Made by a program: the position numbers and the translations under genes | Notes under the pieces: generated by a model | What the model was told of the DNA's origin: nothing | The model's input: the letters and a program-made list of their open reading frames with translations, nothing else | Database searches by the model: none | Part shown: in pieces, positions 11,652 to 21,240 of the stretch | Position numbering within the stretch: position 1 is the first letter of the stretch | How the letters are laid out: the number at the start of each line of letters is the position of its first letter | Assembly (NCBI GenBank): GCA_010094045.1 | Contig: ML986585.1 | Location: forward strand, 609,270-673,269 | Source of the DNA: Lojkania enalia | Taxonomy: Eukaryota > Ascomycota > Dothideomycetes > Pleosporales | DNA length: 64,000 nt | Reading direction: 5' to 3'

Positions 11652-11968
11652 TGTAACGGCCTCTGATTGGCCGGTTGCAGGGAAGGGTGATGACTAAGAG
11701 TGATCACGTGCTGCAAGGGGATTGTTCTTGTGGGCTTGTGATAGAAGTGCGCAAGTAGAGTGTGCGAAGGATATTCAAGTTGACTACGAAGAGCTATGAA
11801 GGTTGAGGTCGTAAGGTCATTAAATACAATTTGGTCTCCCTGCTATTCCTCTTGCTCAGTGGCTCAGTCTCGACTGAGTCGCTGAGCCGTCCACGTGACT
11901 AGCTCTGCTCGCTTATCCACACAGAATCCCATACTTCAATAGGTTCTAGCGCGAGGGTGTCCGTAACA
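11652..11968. mobile_element. Solo LTR with 5-bp target-site duplication
   Basis: A 317-bp segment starts TGTAACGG and ends CCGTAACA, giving TG..CA ends within an 8-bp inverted repeat. It is flanked on both sides by CTTTT (11647-11651 and 11969-11973). This is the structure left when an LTR retrotransposon recombines out. It contains an internal palindrome around CTCAGTCTCGACTGAG and a CACGTG near its 3' part. Its balanced base composition contrasts with the TA-rich neighbourhood, suggesting a younger insertion. Superfamily cannot be told without internal sequence. Confidence 0.82.
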
Positions 11969-12105
11969 CTTTTGGTTGCAGTAGCACAGTAGTGTAGAGC
12001 CGTACTTCTGACACTAGAACTACACGCCTATAATTATTAAATCTTCGTATAGAGCTTACTACTAATTATAAGGATAGTTTAATTGGGTTCTAAAGCGCTT
12101 ATGTT

Positions 12106-12605
12106 ATGAACACAGAACGCCAAGAGGCACCGCCTCTGTGGCTAGGGCTTGATCCAACATCAGCCACTGTGCAGGTCGACTCGGACGAGGACCAACAAGG
12201 TAATAACAGGCAGACGCATGTTATGAACCAACCATCGGACAGTGAGCAGTGGGACTGCGGGAACTGGGGAGATGATTGGTTAGATGACGAAGCATGGCAC
12301 AACCTATGCACGTGACAATGGCAGAAGTGTCAGGTATGGCAGGTCAGACCTGACGAACCTGACAGACCTGACAAGCTAGGCTTGGCGGTCTTGGACCTCT
12401 CTATATAAGTTGACGGATCTCCTTTATAGATTGGATCCTGCGTAGTTATTCTCGTAGATTTATCTCGTTACCACGTTAGACTTCTAAGAATATATTCGAA
12501 GAACCGGCGACCCTAATACTCTCTCTTCACTGAAGCCACCACCTCTAACCGACCTAACGCAAATAAGGCCCTAGTGTGTGTACGACTGCCACGGCGGTCG
12601 TTACA
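12106..12605. mobile_element. LTR-retrotransposon-like remnant (short ORF plus LTR-like segment)
   Basis: A 69-codon open frame (12106-12315, plus) with an acidic, Trp-rich tail runs into a segment of non-TA-rich DNA. That segment has repeated AGACCTGAC words (12345-12375), a TATATAA box near 12402-12408, and an end resembling an LTR 3' terminus (GGTCGTTACA at 12596-12605). The layout of coding end, promoter-like region and TTACA end suggests a 3' retroelement fragment. The 5' LTR edge is unclear (TGACAATGG at about 12315 or TGTCAGG at about 12329) and I see no target duplication. Confidence 0.4.
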
Positions 12606-13124
12606 TGTACCAGCGGTACATAGGTTAGTAACAGCTTAGTACGCTATATAAAGTTTTAAGGCTAGTAAATACTAACCTAGCTAGCACTACGCTTAGCTAA
12701 TAGTCTATTTACTATAGCTGTAATATCTCATAGCTTTGAGTCACGGGTTGATGATATAGAGTCACCTGACCTAGGGTTGAAATAGCCGAATCGCACCCTG
12801 CAGGGATGGCAGCGATTCGTCTCTCTTTCATCAGCCATCTCTTTTCTAAGAGAACTGAATATACGAACATTTTAGCCCTGCTACTCTATCTATTGTTGCT
12901 ACGCTGTGATCTATTATACTAGCCTATTACACTATTCTAGTATATTAAAGGTAGAGAGTACTTCGAGGGCAGCGAAAAGTTATTACAGCGCTATTCTTGG
13001 TTGAAACTTGACCTCGATCGATAGCTGAGATTGCAAGGATGATTTGTGATTCTTTATAGGTTGATTGCGCGTTGCTGTGTTGAGCCATTACGCGTTGATC
13101 TAGGTAGGCCGTCAAAAGTTTGGT

Positions 13125-13214
13125 GAGGTGACAGCTTGCTTGTACTGACAGCTCGCTTGTAAACTACGTTAATTTATTTTTTACGAAACGATAATTTTAT
13201 TTTTGACGACCCTG
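13125..13214 (-). repeat. Diverged pogo-type terminal repeat with tandem subrepeats
   Basis: On the minus strand the order is CAGGGTCGTCAAAAAT, TTATCGT, TTAACGTA, then ACAAGCGAGCTGTCA and ACAAGCAAGCTGTCA in tandem. The subunit is close to the AAGCGAGCTGATCA unit of the element ending at 11291 but differs in its last bases, pointing to a second member of the same transposon family. No transposase remnant lies directly inside it. Confidence 0.6.
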
Positions 13215-13812
13215 CCTCTAGGGCCTCGAACGATAGTATCCAACTGACTAGAGGGTTGAGGCTACAATGGAGCGCAGGTAGTAGCGGTTAGTTTAAAAAA
13301 ATTTTTTGAAGGGCAAGTGTACCTGAAGTTCCCTATAGGCGAAGGCCCGGAACTGGGCACCCCGAGCAGGGATAAAGGACCCAAAACTTGGTTCCGACGA
13401 GGAGCTCAAGATCAAGCTCAGGCACTACCCAGGCCAGCCCAGCACTGCTCAGCGCTGCTCACAGTCTTGCACAGTCACAGCTCAGGGTTACTTACTAATG
13501 GCTTAGGGTAAACTGGGGCGTACTTAGATCTGAAAACGGAAATGGAATTTGGTGAGGTCAAGATTAGTGTGTGGGTATATTGGTAGTAATTGCCCGCTTA
13601 TTTCCGTAAACTCCAAGTGCACTTCATATCAGCCCACAACGCAACGTAGACCCCAAACCAGGGGATCCATTCAACCGAAATCCATAGGTATTCGGTGAAT
13701 AGGAAGCTCAGCACCCCAGATGCTATGCTCACAACATCCACGTCGAAATTCTGCTTCACAAAAAATTGCCGGCATTTTACGTCCGCAAAGCCCTAGAATT
13801 AGAATCATTTCC
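13215..13812. other. Intergenic region 3' of the MFS gene
   Basis: Composition returns to normal from about 13215. No gene is recognised; a 64-codon open frame at 13317-13511 is low-complexity Gln/Ala/Ser and lacks support. It probably holds the 3' UTR of the MFS gene. Confidence 0.5.
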
Positions 13813-15457
13813 TCACTCAGTCCTCTTCCTGATCCTGGTCAACGCCGCCCAGCATCCCAACATAACAGCATACAACCCAATGCAGACCGGATGCAAGACA
13901 TACGTACCCACCGCCTGAGCCAAGATACCCGTCGTGAACGGCGCAACCGCACCTCCGGAGCTTCCAGCTCCCGCAATGAATCCAATAGCCGTTGTTTGCA
14001 CATGGCGCGGCAATAGCTTGGTGAAGATAGTTTGACCACAGGGATACACGGGGCCGAGGAGTAGGCCCAGTATGGCGACGGCAACAGCGTTGCCAATGAT
14101 GTTAGGGACAAGCCAAGCGATGAGTTGGAAGGCCATTGTGCCGCCGACGAGGAGGATTACAAAGGTCTTCTCGCCGATGCGAGGGGCTAAATGCGTGAGA
14201 GTGAAGCGACCTAGGGTTATGCCTCCCTAGAAAATCCTCAGCAAGGCTGTCCTACAGCTGAATGGGAAAGAGATGTTAGGTCATACCCAGAACCCAGCAG
14301 TAACATAACCTACACTTGCGGGGTCACCGTCACGATAGTTGATCAGGAACGAGATTACCCATCCAGAGATTGATACTTCGGCTCCTTGGTAAGCAAAAAT
14401 GAATAGAGCTCCGAAGATAGTAACTCGGCTCTTCAGCACTAGTTTAAGGTCGTGCAATTTGGATTTGGTGGCCTCGCCTGCGGATTGTCTGCTTGCTGCT
14501 GGCTCAAGGGTAACCAAGAGTGGTTGTGGTAAGTCTTCTTTGTAGGACCAGAATGACCATCCCGCAAACGCCAAAAACAGTATCGATAGCCCAAACGTTA
14601 TGAAGTAGAAACGGGACCAGAGAGTGCCACTGGACACCATAGCAGTGGCAATAATAGGCGCGATGATGCCTCCAATACCATAGCTACCGTGAGCTGCGCC
14701 TAGGATGGCGGTAGGAGGATGCAAGTTCGCACAGTAAACGTTGTTCAGGGCAAGTGTCATTGCTTCGCCGTACCCAATTAGGAAAAAGCTATGTACCTGT
14801 ATCAGTAAAGTTCCATGATATAGTAAAGTAGGTGACTTACGCAACCACAACGGCAGGATACGGTGGTGTGCATACTAGAATGATATATGATATGATCATA
14901 ATAGTTTCCGCCGTCATCAGCATTGTTGCTCGTCCGATTCGGTCTAATATTATATCATTGAAGAACGCCGCGAGCACAAATCCAGCCGCCTGTCCAACAA
15001 AAATGAGAGACATGATAGCGTAGCCAATATGATAATATGTTTCCATATACGGAATTAGAGCACCGGGAACAGAATCATTAATCCCATTGCCGAAGTAGAT
15101 GAAACAACAACACAAGATTCTCCACTTGTTCATGGGTGGATTGTTCCAGCTCTGCATCATGTTAACCGCTTCTTCTCTTCTCGGAGAAGGTAGTCTGCTG
15201 TTCTCTAGTTCATTGGGCGACTTGGGCGTCATTGGCTTTTTTGGCTCCTTGGAGGTTATGACTCCAGAAGGTTGCTCCAAAGGACTTTGCGAGCTTGACT
15301 CGGTAGGTCCATTACGCCGTTTACCCCAAGGATTCTCCTCAAGCTCAATTGGCGTCGCGTGTTGATGGCGGGATTTATTGAGCGTTGGAGCAGGAGTACT
15401 GACGGGCTCTGAGTGTTGGATATCGAAGAGGCAATGGAACGCTGTGGTGGAAGTCAT
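13813..15457 (-). CDS. Major facilitator superfamily transporter (BSC6-like)
   Basis: Multi-pass permease of 510 aa from exons 14841-15457, 14287-14788 and 13813-14226. The introns restore VVAFFLIGYGEAM and GFWGGITLGRF. About 95 hydrophilic residues precede the first membrane span. The first half contains FGNGINDSVPGALIPYMETYY and GQAAGFVLAAFFNDIILDRIGR, an MFS signature between spans 2 and 3. A central loop with a Lys-rich patch separates two six-span halves. The second half has HLAPRIGEKTF and GLLLGPVYPCGQTIF. The sequence resembles fungal BSC6-type and fucose-permease-like MFS proteins of unknown cargo. It borders the transposon nest, but its codon use and open frame look intact. Confidence 0.87.
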
Positions 15458-16208
15458 TTTGACGGGTAACTTTCACAGAGAATATTAAAACCATGTCAAA
15501 GCAATGTTGAAGGATGATGGAGGACAGTGTAATACAGGGGAATTGCCATAATCCTCACTGATAAAGTGCGGTACAACGGTGATTCTGTAGTGTCGTGCTA
15601 TCGTAAGTGTCATGGCTGAGTAATTGTTGAGGATGATCAACCGATAGCAGGTAAGTCTCCGCAATCCAGGGCCGAGGAAGACCACGGACCGGCTTCTAGC
15701 CATTCAAAAGCAGTCCCTAACGGATATTCTACAGATGCAGGACAGGGCTTTATGATGACTGCTGTGCGTTGTTCCTAGCTGAGTCGTGGTTGCGAGGACC
15801 TTATTCGGGGACAAGAATCCACTCAGTATCGGAACAGCTAAAGTAGGAATGGCTTCCGCATGAGGTGATACCGGTTCGGCAGCAGTCTGTTCTCGAACCT
15901 GTGATTCAGAGCAAGTCGAGGCGGAACATTACCTTGTCCAGCAGCTTCTGTTGGGAGCCCGCGGCGAGAATTACCGGATTAGGAGTTCTTGGCCCCTGTC
16001 CTGTACGGGTGACGATTCTCGTTGGTGGAAGCTCGAAATACCCAAGAAATATTTCAACAGCACAACCCCACCACCTCAAAAAAAAAAAAAAAACATATCA
16101 CGCTAATCCATAATAGAGATCGTGGGATACATATAACCTTACACATACAACTGCCTTTTTTTTTTTTTTTTCCCCTCCCCTTCCAAAAAAAAAAAAAAAA
16201 AAAAAAAA
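15458..16208. promoter_or_regulatory. Divergent promoter region with A and T homopolymers
   Basis: It lies between the MFS start (minus) and the EIF1AD-like start (plus). The last 130 bases hold three homopolymers: about 14 A from 16079, 16 T at 16156-16171, and 24 A at 16185-16208 directly before the ATG. Between the T and A runs is a C-rich stretch. The T and A tracts could pair in a transcript that spans both. No coding sequence is recognised. Confidence 0.6.
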
Positions 16209-16677
16209 ATGCCCCGCCCAAAACGCAATGTCCTTGCCACAGTCGAGGATACTTTGACGCCCCCCGATGAACTCTCCGAGTCGCAAACGATAGCCCGAGT
16301 CACGAAAGCGGCGGGCAATAATCTATACAATGCGGAGCTGCCCGGCGGAAAGGTAGTGTTGGTAGAGCTGGAAGCGAAGTTCCGCTCAACGATATGGATA
16401 AAGCGGGGGAGTTACGTGATCGTGGATACAAGCACATTGGCGGAGCGTGAGAACAAGATTGATGGGGAGATTGTAAACGTAGTGAGGGATGAGAAACAGT
16501 GGAGGAAGATGAGCTATTGGTGCGTATACTTTCTACGACGCAAGTGGGATTATATAATGATAATATTGATCCATGAATAGGCCCATAGAGTTTCCTAAGA
16601 AGTCATCGGCGTATGATGACAAGAGCGACGGAGAATCAAGAGTAGGAAAGATGCCTCCCGCAGATTCGGATGAATGA
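16209..16677 (+). CDS. eIF1A-domain (S1-like) protein, EIF1AD homologue
   Basis: Small RNA-binding protein of 135 aa from exons 16209-16519 and 16581-16677. The start MPRPKRNV and the fold ARVTKAAGNNLYNAELPGGK..LVELEAKFRSTIWIKRGSYVIVD match the S1/IF1 OB-fold of EIF1AD, a nuclear protein distinct from translation factor eIF1A; in animals it is linked to late 40S maturation. The second exon is acidic and Ser-rich (KKSSAYDDKSDGES). The splice uses GTGCGT with a TAG acceptor and makes SYWPIEFPKK. A 24-base A run abuts the start codon. Its stop lies 9 bp from the stop of convergent ALG3, so the two 3' UTRs must overlap. Confidence 0.88.
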
Positions 16678-16686
16678 GAAACAGAG

Positions 16687-18092
16687 TTATTCTGTATGCT
16701 CATGCTCTGGCGACTTGCCGTTCGCCATGACTCTATCAAACTCATTCCTTGTCCCCCACCATGCCCCAAATACCGTTATCGCAAGAACGGCCACAACTGT
16801 CATAGAACTCTCGGGCGTACTGGGATACATGTTCCAAGCCCACTCTTGGGCGGCCCAAAGCCCATACTGGAGGATTGGATGGAATCCGGCTTTCCATAAC
16901 AGGAAGGGCGTTGTCCAGGCGATGTAGGCGTAGAATTGGTAGTGCAGTGATCGGGCACACATCATGCCAATTGCCATGGAAGTAAGCATGGTTGTCATAA
17001 TAAAGCCAGGTGTCACTCTTTGAGCAATGTCATCTTGGTCACGAGGCTCGTCCCGTATCAATTTAAGGAAATCTCGTGGTGTTCGCTGTGCTGGTTTGAT
17101 CCATCTTGTTAGAGCAAAGAACACGAGTAGTCCTGCATGGATAGCAAGAAGACCAAGTGCGAATGGTTTGGAGAGGAATACGTCCTCGCCGACGAATCTC
17201 CAGTTGACAGTCCATTGAAAAAGGAATTCCCTGGTGAGTTCAAAAGCCCTTGCAAAATAGGATGGCGCTTGCTTGCGGAATGGATATCCGTAGCCAACCT
17301 GCAAAATGATTAGGCAAGGGTTCAATCGAACATGAACGGTTACGTACTGATACTTGAATGATGATCATGGCTTGAGTAACCGCTTCTCGTGACCCGAGAG
17401 CTTGCAACACAAGAATTCCAATGGCAGGTAGGGGTAGCAATAAGCTCATTTTAACATTCAGGCCGGTTGTGTAGAAGAAACTTCCTAAATGCCATTGATT
17501 CTTCTGGAAGGAATATATGGCTAAGAAGAAACCCAGAACCACAAAGCAATCATTGAAAAGACGTAGCATGAAGATGCTATGCAAGCGCTTAGAGAGGATT
17601 AGTAGGGGAAAGACGTATGGCGGGACCTGACACAAATCAGCTTTGAAGCCATGAAATGAAATAGTTTGATGATCTACCTTGGCTGCTCGATAGCAATGCA
17701 TAACAACAGCTAAAGTAAACAAATACACCCCGCCGAATATATATTGCGCAAGCTGTATGTCGCGTCCATGGTCCGTAAGCTTGTAAAGGAGGTGATAAAT
17801 GTGTACATGCGCTGCGGGATAGACCAATGGTCCCGTCGACCCCGTAATCTTTTTATAATCTCTCTCCCCTTTTAGATAAATCTCAATGTGCTCCATGTAC
17901 GTTGTCCAGTCGATTTCTGTGTCTAGGCGGAAGTTAGCACCACGTGTTACCGTGCATATTTCGAGACTAACACGGTATTTTCCATATTATGAGTCCACAA
18001 AGCGATGCGTCGACAACTAGTAGAAACGGTGATATCCATCGCGTGTGCTTAGGATTCCGAGCAATATCTAGGCCTTGGTTGATGAGCGACAT
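16687..18092 (-). CDS. ALG3: Dol-P-Man:Man5GlcNAc2-PP-Dol alpha-1,3-mannosyltransferase
   Basis: ER membrane enzyme adding the first lumenal mannose to the lipid-linked N-glycan precursor. Four exons, 17972-18092, 17678-17922, 17348-17626 and 16687-17298, give 418 aa. Family blocks are [12 protein letters not shown] (the lumenal acidic motif, restored by a GTTAGT-donor intron), [45 protein letters not shown] and [18 protein letters not shown]. Later come [17 protein letters not shown] and [21 protein letters not shown]. About ten hydrophobic segments fit the topology. The 51-nt second intron (17627-17677) has no stop and a length divisible by three, so its retention would add 17 residues. The final intron boundary (QVS|VGYG) could shift by three codons. 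Confidence 0.93.
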
Positions 18093-18436
18093 GGTGGTTT
18101 TGATTGTGGTTGATGGGGAGTTGGGATTAGCGCCGGAATTATAGAGATGTGCAGAGTCACGTGGTGAGAGCTTCATGTTTCAAGTTTGGCGGTTGGGGTC
18201 ATCTTCAAACCCGTTTGTGTTTCAGGGGCAATATGTTCGTACGATGGAAGGCGTCAGCTAAGGTCAATCCCATACCAAGGGCTCTCGGCCGAGATCGATC
18301 TTATTCTGATATTCCAAGTCTGCTTAAGTCTATGGCCAATGCTCCTATCCGAGGAACAGTACTCTATCTAAGCTACCGCCGAGTATCCATGGCTTTTTGC
18401 ACGCTTTGCATACCTCTCCATACTATCTCATTCCAA

Positions 18437-19328
18437 TTATGAACCTTTTAACCGTTGCATCAAATATTCCACCTCAACCTCTTTTGTGAGAGGAATAACC
18501 CAATCCTGGCACAGACATTAGCAGCGTCTTCCGACAAGAATAAGTACCTCTGCTCACTTTATACATAGCAACCACAGCGTCGGCGTTCACTTTGCTCGGA
18601 CCATCCGAACCGGAGTCCGGATCTGTACCGTAGGTCTTTGCCTTGAGCCCTAACCTCTCCAACACCTTCTTTTCCACTTTTGCATCCGTGATTGCTTCAT
18701 CAATACCCTTTCTATCCTCCGCCTTAATTAGCTTCACGAATCGCTCCGTCTCCTGCCGGAATTTTGCTTCGGCAACAAACTTTCCAAAGTGTATGCGCCG
18801 AGACAGAGCCTGGATGCAAGACACATCGCAGGTAGCCGAAGATCCATAATTCTCCTGCTGCTCGCCCCGATCTTCCCGGCCAAACTCTGTGCACACTGCC
18901 GGGAGAATATGCTCGATGTAGCTGTTCTTGAGCCTAGCGTTTATGTTTACATCGTTCGGGTACAGAATCTGCGGGTAATGGAGAGGTTTTAAGATCGGAG
19001 TTTGCAAGGCGTCTGGGAAGAATGGGTATTCGTCGGGTGACTGGTAACGGCGGACAAGGGATTGTAAGCGCTCCTGCTCGCGGAGCATCCAATCGAATAA
19101 ACTCAAGTCGCTGTTAGGTATATGGACTCCACCGGGTACATAAATCGTCTTGTTTAGAGGAAATTGGGCTCGTTCGATAAGGTGGAAGGTGATGGTATCC
19201 TCGAGTCGTCTGCTTCCTGTCAGTAATGTCTTTAGTCATCTTCGGAGAAGGCTTTACATGAGCTGATAGCGAATGTTTGCAAGGTCTAGGGCCTTGGAGG
19301 CGTCAGAAAGATCAATAGCAGAGTCCAT
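18437..19328 (-). CDS. ARO7: Chorismate mutase (AroQ, fungal ARO7 type)
   Basis: Converts chorismate to prephenate, the branch toward phenylalanine and tyrosine. Exons 19258-19328, 18558-19209 and 18437-18505 give 263 aa, the usual length for the allosteric fungal enzyme. The first junction makes [20 protein letters not shown], the N-terminal helix with the catalytic Arg. [15 protein letters not shown] and the last exon ([20 protein letters not shown]) complete the helical fold. The last exon lies beyond the stop of the unspliced frame. The Tyr-inhibited, Trp-activated regulation known for yeast ARO7 is expected; I did not check individual effector residues. Confidence 0.92.
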
Positions 19329-19871
19329 TGTGGTTCCAGTGTAAATTTGTAGGGTCTGTGGAGAATGTTACAGAGGAAGAAGCCATTATTGGTGCTGATG
19401 GTGATAACCATGAACCCGATGTTCGGCTCTTTGAGGCAAGCAAAGCACGGGCCATAGTATGCAGCAAACTAGGAGGTCAGCCCGCTCTGAAAATACCTAA
19501 ATGCTACTGGAGGCTTTAGAGCTCCGGCAGATCTCAATTTGGATTCGTGAATGCATAAAGTATGCATTTATAAATGATGTAAGCGAAAGCATAGGAGTTT
19601 TAGCGGATCTAGTACATATAAATAGAGGTGTATTAATTGGTCAAAGTACCCTTATTCGTAGTCCACGGAAATCTTAAGTTAGGACAATTAGACTGATATG
19701 AATGACTCGTATTATGCTCTACGTCCGTTGGGTATAACTACAGTAAGTTCTAATCTGTGGAATTATAGATCCGACAATGACCTTTCAACTAGTAGAGGGT
19801 ACATGTAGACCTACTCACCTCATATCCATGCGCGTAACTCAAATAAAAACAATACACTAATTTTTTACCGG
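19329..19871. other. Intergenic region between chorismate mutase and REX4
   Basis: 543 bases holding the chorismate mutase promoter (minus) and the REX4 3' flank. It is AT-rich near 19540-19640. No RNA gene or repeat is recognised. Confidence 0.5.
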
Positions 19872-20957
19872 CTAATGTTTCTTCTTTTTCTTTTTCCTCT
19901 TGGTTCTCCTCTTCACCATCTCCCCACCACCAACATGGAAAGCTTCTACTTCCTCTCTCCGTGCTTCCGACCCCTTCGCAAGCTTCACACTCCCGTACGT
20001 CTTAAGGACTTCTGCATCAAACCCTTCCTTCTCCAATCGAAACAATGCCATTGTTGCCCTTGCATCTTCCACACTACTATGCCGTCCCACCTGAATCTCT
20101 ACGCCCAACAATCTCTCAACTAAGCCTTTCAAGCTAGGCGTCCTGCCCGGTATACTCGCGAACTCCCGGAACTTACTATACTTGCTCGTATCCCGTGTAT
20201 ACCTCTTATCATGCTTCAGCAGCAGCGCGTCAAGATCGTTCTTCACAGCATGCCCTACTAGTATTCTCCCGGAAAGCAAAATCGAAATGTCTGATTGAAC
20301 TTCTTTGAATACGCGCGCATAGCTGCGATGGATGTGCCGGGGCTCAATCCCAGAGACCTCCGTCCGGTAGTCTGTGACCGGGACCTTAACCTGGACGTAC
20401 GAATCGTAGACCTGGTGGCCGTGATAGTTCACTACGGATACTCTCGCCAGTGCAGAATCTCGACTGGGTTCCGGACCCGTACCCACCATTTCGCAGTCTA
20501 ATGCTATGTATTTTCCTGGCAGAGCACTTGAGGATATACCTTCGTTTTCGATGTCGGGATAATCGGAATGCGGCGATAGGACAGAGAGGGATTGGGATTT
20601 CGCCTTAGGATTCGTAAGGAGAGTTGGCTGACGAAGGGCGGGCATTGAGATGCTCCGGCCGAGAAAACAGTGGTCAGCATGCTTGGTTGAAGCGCCGACC
20701 TGTGGAGGTTCCTCCATTTTTTGGCGCTTCCGCGATGGGAGAGGTTTTGAGGATCGGCCTTTCAGCTTTGACGAAGTATGAGTATGTTCTCCATTAACAT
20801 CTGTAGCTCTCTTGCGCTTCAAAGAATTATGCTGCAGCTTTGCTTCGGCCTTGGAGGGTTCGCTTTTAGCAGAGGTGGACGGCGGTTTCGGAGACTGCAG
20901 TGTCTTCTGCAGCTTCTTCCAATTACTGGAGAGGTTCGAGAGCTCGATTGGCGCCAT
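19872..20957 (-). CDS. REX4: RNA exonuclease 4 (REX4)
   Basis: DEDDh 3'-5' exoribonuclease of nuclear rRNA processing; intronless, 361 aa. The first 170 residues are basic, Ser-rich and low-complexity. The exonuclease domain begins KYIALDCEMVGTGP with the two metal-binding acids. It continues with ALARVSVVNYHGHQVYDSYV, ILVGHAVKNDLDALLL (second Asp), TPSLKGLVERLLG and GRHSSVEDARATM, the His/Asp of the DEDDh set. The C-terminus is a run of Lys/Arg ending KKKKKKH, probably a nucleolar signal. It is divergent to ESA1 with 283 bp between start codons. Confidence 0.94.
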   Translation of the reverse strand: MAPIELSNLSSNWKKLQKTLQSPKPPSTSAKSEPSKAEAKLQHNSLKRKRATDVNGEHTHTSSKLKGRSSKPLPSRKRQKMEEPPQVGASTKHADHCFLGRSISMPALRQPTLLTNPKAKSQSLSVLSPHSDYPDIENEGISSSALPGKYIALDCEMVGTGPEPSRDSALARVSVVNYHGHQVYDSYVQVKVPVTDYRTEVSGIEPRHIHRSYARVFKEVQSDISILLSGRILVGHAVKNDLDALLLKHDKRYTRDTSKYSKFREFASIPGRTPSLKGLVERLLGVEIQVGRHSSVEDARATMALFRLEKEGFDAEVLKTYGSVKLAKGSEARREEVEAFHVGGGEMVKRRTKRKKKKKKH

Positions 20958-21240
20958 TTAATACTACCGGCCGCGCAAAGCTGTATCCCGGACAAGATTC
21001 ATGTGTCGGTGTGGAGTGTTGGCTGTTGTGTTTGCAGGTCTTTCTCGCAGTCGTACAAAAAGTTCAGAAGGCAGGGAAGCAGTCCGTGCACAATCACGTG
21101 ATAGTCACCTCGCGAGCAGGCGGCAACACCTCATCTCGCCATCGCAGAGTTGCGACAAAGCTGCCTCACCTTTCACGACGACAACAATCCACAACGCCAG
21201 TCAAAACCTGCGATAATTTGTCAAAGGGCTCAGGGCGACT
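20958..21240. promoter_or_regulatory. Divergent REX4-ESA1 promoter
   Basis: Only 283 bases separate the two start codons, so both core promoters and 5' UTRs sit here. It contains a CACGTGA box at about 21095-21101. No TATA box is obvious on either strand. Confidence 0.6.

Larger units (their letters stand above)
9242..13214. mobile_element. Nested transposon block bounded by CAGGG inverted termini
   Basis: The left boundary at 9242 reads CAGGGTTGTCAAAAATAAAA and the right boundary, on the reverse strand from 13214, reads CAGGGTCGTCAAAAATAAAA. They differ at one base in 20 and then share TTATCGT after a 4-base gap. Inside are a pogo-like element, a perfect-arm hairpin, a solo LTR and an LTR-like segment. 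Most of the block is TA-rich with many stops, as expected after repeat-induced point mutation. I found no matching target-site duplication outside the ends, so the two termini may belong to one old element opened by later insertions, or to two related copies. Confidence 0.6.
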
